Shown piece by piece: positions 57,822 to 64,000 of a stretch of 64,000 nucleotides of DNA. The notes under the pieces were generated by a model. The model did not search any database. It worked only from the letters and a program-made list of their open reading frames with translations, and was not told where the DNA came from. The DNA is from Morchella semilibera (taxonomy: Eukaryota; Ascomycota; Pezizomycetes; Pezizales; Morchellaceae), in the NCBI GenBank assembly GCA_009192285.1, contig CM018604.1, forward strand, positions 3,348,001 to 3,412,000. The letters are read 5' to 3'. Within the stretch, counting starts at the first letter, position 1. Each line of letters opens with the position of its first letter. The position numbers were made by a program, and so were the translations under genes.

Positions 57822-59660
57822 CTACCACTTTCTTTCTGTGCGGAGACTACACTTCAGCTTTGTCCCAATGCACCTCGCACATCTCACGGTGTTTGTATAA
57901 TTTTCATGGCCTCTTTTGAGCACCTTGCAGGCCGTTGTTTCACCCTTCTTGATGCACTCTGTGCAACGATCATCTCCCTCCCGAGTCTGGATTGCTGCAA
58001 ACTTGCCTCCGACCGTCACCAGGCCCTCCATGTACTTCTCTACGCCCGCAGTACGGCTCAGTCTTGTCTGCTCAAAGAGCTCCCCGAAGTTAGTGAAGTT
58101 GCCGAAGAACAAACCCTGCGGGTAGTTCCCATCTTCATTGCGTAGTTGCGAAATGTCGTTGATGATAGATTCGGAGAGGTTGGTAGCTCTTAACGCTGCA
58201 ACGGGACGTCTCGTACGCGAAGAGCGTCGCAGTTCTGGTGGTATCACCGGGAAGTCTTGATTGGCATCAGCGACATTGGAGAATGATGCCTGTGGGTGAT
58301 CGCCCTTTCCACTGCGCGGTGGCCACACGCCGGCGCCAGGGGAGTTCGACGAGGTATGTCTGAAGATACTAGGACGTCTGCTCCGTGATGAGCGTCGTAA
58401 TTCCGGTGGGATGAATGGAAGGTCTTCTTCATCTAGTTTTCTGTGTTTTGCTCCAGCATGGACAGGATTCGTAGTGCTGCGAGCGCTGACCCGTGCTCGC
58501 TTTGAGCGATGCCCCTCTGGTATTTGTGATGTGAGCCCAGTTACAGCGTCAGAATTCACCCATACGTTAGTTGCTGGTCCGGCCCGTGTTTTCCCTGCCG
58601 CTGGGAAGGCCCCATATACCCCTGGTCGCATTCTGCCCCCCTCCACCAGACCATCTGCCGCGTCCTTAGGTCTCGATTCCTCAGACCCCCTGGCAATAGT
58701 GGGGCCTGATACGATGCTGTAAGTAGAGTTTGTACGATCATTCTTCCCAGCACCTGATAAATGGGCATTGGAAGACATTGGTGCGGAGTCGCCCTTCTCT
58801 CTACTCCGAGAGTTGGTGGTGTCATGCCTCTTGGGGGTAACGAAGTTGGTAGAAGCGGCGGGGGCCTCTCTTTGGACCGCATCGTCCTTTCGTGCAAGCT
58901 CTTTAACTGGGATGCTGGTGGCTGGAGAGTCAGCATACACAGATCCCTTTCTACTGTACCCCGCACCTGCGATACCAACCGCGATACCAACCGCCGCAGC
59001 TGAGCTTCCCTGAACTTCGTTACAATCAGTCTCGGGGTATGGATGAGTGCGGTGCATGCGCTTCTCACCCGCCAGCCCAGTAAGAGGTTCGTTAGAACCA
59101 TGGCTCACTGCCCTAGCTCCCATTTGTGACCTCTCCATTTCTAAGACCGCTGTGTTGTCAACTGTTGCAGCCCCAAATATGATGGCCATGTCCCTCGGTG
59201 TGGAGGTGCCCGCGGCAACGGCACGGAACGCGGTGACCATGCGTGTGCGGATTGCGTGAAACCTCTCAGCGAGATTCCCAGGCGGGATTTGGAAGGTATG
59301 ACCGCCGACCGTGAGCAGTTCTGACCCAGCACTGCCAGCAGCTGGCGTAGGAGGGCTGGGAGGATTGTCATCGCCCAATGCTTCGGTTCCACTAAACACT
59401 CTATCGAAGGTGGTTGTGTCTCCACTAGGGGGTAGGTTGTCGCTTGGTGGGATGGGCAGCTCCCGTAGATGAGCTGCTCGCGCTGCCTCAGCTTGCTCAG
59501 CTCGTTTGACGCTCGCGAGCAGAGCATATCCGTAGTCGGGGGCGAAAGTGCTGACTGCGCGGAACCTGGGAACGGCGGTCATTGGAGTTCTGCAGCGTAT
59601 TGTGCTGGGGGGATTGGGTGTAGCGGAATTGTTAGGGGGATATGCCAGGTTGGGAGGCAT
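57822..59660 (-). CDS. Family member A: N-terminal block, basic repeats, C-terminal six-Cys module, 612 aa
   Basis: A single open frame from ATG at 59660 (MPPNLAYPPN) to 57822. Residues about 116-164 (TVGGHTFQIPP...AIR...AFRAV...TPRDMAIIFGA) match the block in members B and D without gaps. The long middle is hydrophilic, with basic nuclear-type signals (GHRSKRARVSAR). A duplicated motif IPPELRRSS(R)xRRP occurs twice, about 60 residues apart. The C-terminal module starts at KYMEGLVTVGGKFA and continues with C-x2-C-x8-C-x15-C-x2-C-x6-C, ending CSLRTERKW. I infer a nuclear protein that may bind nucleic acid or chromatin through the Cys module and Arg-rich repeats. The classical fungal zinc cluster has a shorter loop between its halves (5-12 residues), so identity with that family is not shown. 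No intron is needed. Confidence 0.8.
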   Translation of the reverse strand: MPPNLAYPPNNSATPNPPSTIRCRTPMTAVPRFRAVSTFAPDYGYALLASVKRAEQAEAARAAHLRELPIPPSDNLPPSGDTTTFDRVFSGTEALGDDNPPSPPTPAAGSAGSELLTVGGHTFQIPPGNLAERFHAIRTRMVTAFRAVAAGTSTPRDMAIIFGAATVDNTAVLEMERSQMGARAVSHGSNEPLTGLAGEKRMHRTHPYPETDCNEVQGSSAAAVGIAVGIAGAGYSRKGSVYADSPATSIPVKELARKDDAVQREAPAASTNFVTPKRHDTTNSRSREKGDSAPMSSNAHLSGAGKNDRTNSTYSIVSGPTIARGSEESRPKDAADGLVEGGRMRPGVYGAFPAAGKTRAGPATNVWVNSDAVTGLTSQIPEGHRSKRARVSARSTTNPVHAGAKHRKLDEEDLPFIPPELRRSSRSRRPSIFRHTSSNSPGAGVWPPRSGKGDHPQASFSNVADANQDFPVIPPELRRSSRTRRPVAALRATNLSESIINDISQLRNEDGNYPQGLFFGNFTNFGELFEQTRLSRTAGVEKYMEGLVTVGGKFAAIQTREGDDRCTECIKKGETTACKVLKRGHENYTNTVRCARCIGTKLKCSLRTERKW

Positions 59661-62299
59661 CGTGAGGGGAATAGCTTTCTAGGCAGTATGCGTTAGAATT
59701 CAGGTTATTGATAATGGTGAGGAGTATGGGTGTTCAGGTTGAGAAGGTCGGTGTCTGAGGTGTTGCCCCTCATTGGCGATCAAGGCCGGGTTAACTCGTT
59801 TCCCCACCCCACCATAAACCCCGGCCCTACCCCCCGACCAGGTCCTCAACCAACTCCAAGAGCAGCGGATCTATTTCTTGACTGTTCCCACAGGTTGCTA
59901 TCCAAACTTACTCGCACCCTACCCCACCGTGGGCGCCTCTTTGTACGGATCGTTTCTCAAATCAGGCGCTCTTCCCCCGGCATTTTTTTCTCCTCTGGAC
60001 GCGGGCAACTTCTTTTCCTTTAACCCCCCTGGGCTTCTGGCAAGGATATCTGCAATCCCACGGCAACTTCTTAGTTCCTGTCCCTTCTTTGCCTGGCCTT
60101 GCTCTGGCCTCGGCACACTTCCCGGTGTCCTTGTTGAACGCCCTGGCGTGGCATCATGGACCATCACTCGCTGACCTAGAACCCCAATTTCCAAAGTTTG
60201 ACAGTGTGGAATGCGAGACTAAACTAATTGACGAGCTACAGACAACCTTTACCTCCTAGCAGACAAGATACACCATGTCCTCATGGTAATAGCTCTCACG
60301 ACGTCTATACGGAAAATTCCCCTCGGCATAACCGTTGACCCCCAGGAATTATAATTACCATAATACAACACTGGTGTTATGGTCCAGTGGGAGGAGTACC
60401 ATACTATTGCGGGTTCAGAGGATGTGGGGCCGTCGGGGTATCTCATTTGGGCATACCGCGCGCTTTCAATGCCTGATGTGATGTGTCAAGCGCTCATTAT
60501 TCATGATGATCCCATAATCTATATTCTGTCCCTCCGTGGGGGTGGTTGCTCTACATGGAATTCAGACCAAAGTAATGTTAATGACTCTTAGAGACCCGTC
60601 AGTTAGTTTATAAACATGGTCATAAATATCTTTTTCCTCTTATTTCCCTAGCACCAGGTGAAGCTTGTTGGATATCATCTCTTACTGGCACTCGCCATCC
60701 AGAAGACCCCCTCCCAGACAACTCCACAACTAAATTCCCATTATTTCCGATACTCTGCTCGCCTGACGATTCTTCTGCTGTGTTTCCTGCTATACCTTGC
60801 GGTGCGCAATCTTCACTGGTGGTGCACAGGTGAGTGGTATCTCCCTCCGAGGGCGGGCCCTTGTAATAAGGCCTGCTAACGATGGATCGACGAACCAGGG
60901 GAACTATATGTGGGGGGTCTCACTCCATACCGCACCCTAAAAAAGGGCCGCTACGCGGGCTCCTGAACCACTATGTAGAGAAGTGCGACCAGGACCTTCT
61001 TTGCCACCACCCACAGTCAGTAAACTGTGCAGTGCAGTGTGGACCGTTCCCTTGTTCTTTCATTTGTTGAAGACGTTGGCGGAGGTTGCCAGCCCACTGA
61101 ATGCCCTTTACTGGGTGTGGCCAGGGTCTGGCGGGGTAGTTCTGTGGTTAGTGCGATGTTGCCATAGCTCAAGTGCTGGATGCAATCAATGATGTAAAAA
61201 AAGAATTCAAAAACCACCCACAGTCATAATACGTCACTCGAGGTCATGGGCAATCACTCGGGCGAGTGATGGATTATGATGTCTCCTTCTGGGACGTTCG
61301 TTGTTTTGTAGAACAAGATGGTTTTCAATTGAGTGGGGGTGGAGGCGCATGACTTGCTTTTGTTCAGGGAGCGTGTATTCAACGGTCGGGGACCGGCAGG
61401 ATTCGTTTCTGTTTTTTTTTTTTTTTTCGTTTTTTTTTTTCAGGTGGCTGGTGCTGGGGGCTTTTTGTGGGTGTCTGGTACGCGGTACATGCCTTTTTTT
61501 TTTCTTTTTGAGTGCCTTGCTTTTTCTTTCTTTCTTCCGTGGAGTACTCGTGCGGGGGGATTTTGTTTCCTCGGTCGCCTGGTTGCTTAAACATACCCAC
61601 GGCCGAAGAAAACAAGGAAATAAAGAGAAAGGGGAAAGTCGACCAAAACATGCTTGTTTATCATCCCCCCCCCCCCTGTCATGTCATGGTAAGATCATAC
61701 CTGCAGCATCCTCTTCCACCGCCGCCCCTACTAATGCTCTTCTAGGATTTGTGTGTGTCCCGGGTGGACCCCCGGGGTCAAGGATTGGAAGCATAGGTTT
61801 AGAGGGGTGGGTGGATGAGGTGTGTAGCGGGAAAAGATGCACGCAGGGCAATGAATTCCACTGGTTCATGGGATTCTGTAGCTACATGGGTTTCAGAGTT
61901 CAGATAGTTGAAGTTGTTACAGATGCTGGCTTGTCATACAGGGAGGTATAGGAGCAAACGGAACATATTGCGGCGGTTGATGGGACAATAAAAAAAGGGA
62001 GGTGATTACAGCCGCTGATGGAGGTAGAGTGGCGAGGAGCGGAAGATGCGTGGCACTAGATATAGCTTTTAGTCGACGTATATGTGGTCTAGACTCTTGA
62101 TAGAACTTTTTTTTATTTATTCCCAAGGTGAAAGAACGCTTTCAGCTACACAGACCAAACAACAAGGAAGAACTACACGGACCTACACAAATCTCAAAAT
62201 GTCAAAAAAATACATGATATCCGGTAGCCATGTAGTTCGTTCCGCAACTCAGACATGCCATCCCATGTCCGTGACAAAGCAGAAACCCCGCCGTCTAAC
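59661..62299. other. Intergenic region
   Basis: No gene supported. Frames near 60379-60591 and 60658-60879 are weak. T-rich strings at 61411-61505 produce artefactual hydrophobic/Phe-rich frames. An inverted repeat with CACTCG arms lies at 61225-61278. Confidence 0.4.
61225..61278. repeat. Inverted repeat with CACTCG/CGAGTG arms
   Basis: Arms CATAATACGTCACTCG (61225-61240) and CGAGTGATGGATTATG (61263-61278) pair with two mismatches. A tighter inner palindrome ATCACTCG-GG-CGAGTGAT lies at 61253-61270. Confidence 0.6.
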
Positions 62300-63148
62300 C
62301 TACTCGTCCTCCATATCATACTCCTCCCCCGAGAGACCGCTGTCGTACATATTCTCCGACGCAAAGTCGGGGGACGACGGCACCACCGAGTCGGCGTAGT
62401 GGAAGGCAGCGGGGTCGTCCTCGACCAGAGGTACCTTGTTGTAGTCGATGGGTGTAACCTTGTAGTTGATCCCGCGCGTCGCCGACTTCCTACCGTCGAC
62501 ATTACCAGGGGCTCTGTGCCCGCCGGTACTAGTGCGGCGGCGCTTCGTGGGGGGTGTGATGTCAGGGGCGGCCTCGAGTGGTTCGGCGGTCTTGGAGCTT
62601 ACAGCAGCGATAGGAGCTTTGTCGCTCTTCTGGGTGCGTGGGCGCTTCGAGCCTGTAAGCTTTGTGGTCTCGGCGGCGCGGTCCTTTGCTTTTGCCTTGC
62701 TGGGGATGGTGGTCTGCTCTGCCCTCGCGGTGGTCCAGGCCTCTGCACATGCCCCCGGGGGGGCCTCGGCGACAACTTCCTTGCCTTTGCTAGTGTCTGC
62801 AGGTAAAGCAACCTCCTCGCCAACCAGGGCTTGCGGTGCAGTAACAGCTGTATCTTTAGGCGGGTTCTGGTCAGGGATGACGGTGGGGGCTCCAAAGACG
62901 ATGGAGAAGTCGGCCGGAGTTGCAGCATTCAGGGTCATTGCGCGGAATGAGGCGAGTAGCTGTGCACGAATTGTGATGTATGCATCCGCGTAATCGGCTG
63001 GGATGGTGAGGATGGTGCCCTCGATCTCAATTGATACGGTGCGTTCTAGTCCTCCGGTGTTTGTATCGATGGTCCCGGCAACCACACGCTTAGAAGGATT
63101 GAGTTTGCCATCCCCGAGCGACCGGGCCGAGGAGCCTGCTGGAGGCAT
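62300..63148 (-). CDS. Family member D: N-terminal block only, 282 aa
   Basis: I choose ATG at 63148 (MPPAGSSARS), because it resembles member A's MPP start and the upstream extension to 63298 looks like leader. Residues about 38-88 (SIEIEGTILTIP...TIR...SFRAM...TPADFSIVFGA) are the shared block. The rest is Lys/Ala/Pro-rich disordered sequence with nuclear-type motifs (GSKRPRTQKSDK; PTKRRRTSTGG) and an acidic end (SGLSGEEYDMEDE). The C-terminal six-Cys module of A, B and E is absent, and no downstream splice to such a module is visible within 300 bases. It may be a natural short paralogue or have lost its tail. Likely nuclear; function unknown. Confidence 0.7.
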   Translation of the reverse strand: MPPAGSSARSLGDGKLNPSKRVVAGTIDTNTGGLERTVSIEIEGTILTIPADYADAYITIRAQLLASFRAMTLNAATPADFSIVFGAPTVIPDQNPPKDTAVTAPQALVGEEVALPADTSKGKEVVAEAPPGACAEAWTTARAEQTTIPSKAKAKDRAAETTKLTGSKRPRTQKSDKAPIAAVSSKTAEPLEAAPDITPPTKRRRTSTGGHRAPGNVDGRKSATRGINYKVTPIDYNKVPLVEDDPAAFHYADSVVPSSPDFASENMYDSGLSGEEYDMEDE

Positions 63149-63630
63149 TTGGAGGGACAAGATATGAAAGGTATAGATGGAGAGTTGCCGATGGTAGAGA
63201 TTTAGAAGCGTGGGGAGATGGGTTGAGAGATGAAGTTTGAATGGACGGTGGACGTGGTGGAAGATGTTGTTTGCGAGACCCCTCACGATGGAGGGCACGC
63301 ATTTGCCTGACGCCTAGGTAAGTTGAACAAAGAATTAATGCATGACGCAGGCGACGGAAGAGTCAAAATCAAACCCCTTTCAACAAACTATGGAAATATA
63401 TTTTACTCCTAAGGTTTTGAAACCTTCATGTACATATTGCTCGTGGGGGGGTTGAGCAATCCCGCAACCTACACGATAACACGGTTGGTGACCCACATGT
63501 CGATATCGCAGCTCAGGGATCAAATGTGAGAACTACTCTCAGACCCTATTATGAGTAGGAGCCAGGAGACAAAAGAGCACGGCAGCAAACCAATGTTCCA
63601 ACGGAGGTGACCCTCACCATGAAAACGTAT
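63149..63630. other. Intergenic region between family members E and D
   Basis: Holds the leader of member D (63149-63298) and the 3' end of member E. No further gene seen. Confidence 0.4.
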
Positions 63631-64000
63631 CTATACAAACCCACACAACAATCCCGGCCTAGCATAACAACGACTACACTTCCTGGCCAACAAAAGTGGG
63701 TCATCACAGGCAGAAAGAACTTTGCAGATGCTCCCAGTGTAGATGCACCGCTTGCAACTCTGTTCTCCCTTCAGAACCCTTGTATCGGCACGCTCTCCTC
63801 CGAGTGTTATCATTCCTTCAATATAGCTTCCAATCACCCATGAGGGTGGCATTTGGGTCATTCTAATAGCGGTGCGGATATCCTTATAGTCTCCCAGGAA
63901 TCCGTTCATCTTGGACCCGGCGTTCGATACCATCTGGTTGAGTTTGCTCCGTTCAAACCCTTTGCAGCCGTCATCAAACTTGCGTTTCCGGGATTCGATG
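63631..64000 (-). CDS. Family member E, C-terminal part (runs off the window)
   Basis: The frame is open from the window edge (64000) to the stop at 63631. It begins with a basic nuclear-type stretch (ESRKRKFDDG), followed by FERSKLNQMVSNAG, FLGDY and SYIEGMITLGGERA. Then comes the Cys module C-x2-C-x6-C-x15-C-x2-C-x7-C ending at CGFV. The FLGDY / Y-x-E-G-M-x-T-x-G-G positions match members A and B. The N-terminal block lies beyond the window, so the start is unknown. Confidence 0.7.
   Translation of the reverse strand, partial: IESRKRKFDDGCKGFERSKLNQMVSNAGSKMNGFLGDYKDIRTAIRMTQMPPSWVIGSYIEGMITLGGERADTRVLKGEQSCKRCIYTGSICKVLSACDDPLLLARKCSRCYARPGLLCGFV

Noticed and set aside
61301-61951. 216-codon Phe-rich frame
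   Set aside because: Driven by poly-T runs; no domain or splice structure.
62255-62993. Plus-strand frames of 175-183 codons opposite family member D
   Set aside because: The minus frame holds the conserved family block; the plus frames arise from GC-rich codon symmetry.

Overview
The window looks like nuclear DNA of a filamentous ascomycete. Genes are split by many short introns, mostly 50-90 nt and some only 37-38 nt, with GTATGT/GTAAGT-type donors, a CTAAC/CTAAT-like branch site and a TAG/CAG acceptor. Long gene-poor stretches hold LINE, SINE and MITE debris. Low gene density, abundant TACATGTA palindromes and many orphan proteins suggest a Pezizomycete (truffle- or cup-fungus-like), but that placement is inference. 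No rRNA gene, functional tRNA gene, CRISPR array, LTR retroelement or recognisable housekeeping gene was found.

Layout. 0.6-11.3 kb: four spliced plus-strand genes of unknown function (658-1774, 2770-3934, 5590-7265, 9125-11268). 11.3-15.0 kb: no convincing gene. 15.0-28.8 kb: four minus-strand genes, including an 837-aa protein with about eight copies of an Ala-rich helical repeat (16233-18802), a protein with a tandem C-terminal duplication (21990-23.5 kb) and a seven-exon Ser/Pro-rich protein (26428-28812). 31.4-39.5 kb: three small plus-strand orphan genes among repeats. 39.5-53 kb: a gene-free repeat zone. 53.2-64 kb: one weak gene, then four minus-strand members of one gene family.

The family at 55.4-64.0 kb is the most interesting coding signal. 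Three members share an ungapped N-terminal block of about 46 residues. Three carry a C-terminal six-cysteine module spaced like a zinc cluster (C-x2-C-x6-8-C-x15-18-C-x2-C-x6-7-C), preceded by a Y-x-E-G motif. Basic, nuclear-type segments are present. I infer a lineage-specific tandem expansion of nuclear, possibly nucleic-acid-binding, proteins.

The repeats form readable nested layers. A hAT-like MITE family (TIR CAGGGTTCTCAATG, 8-bp target duplications) has five copies, all in one orientation. Four of them carry 3' stubs of a LINE at the same internal site, and the fifth is the empty site. Further 5'-truncated LINE copies retain the C-terminal RIGK...CxCG...H motif. One LINE is split by a 776-bp element with 23-bp inverted termini. 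A tRNA-derived SINE with A and B boxes occurs three times, two copies having an expanded CCCAAG array.
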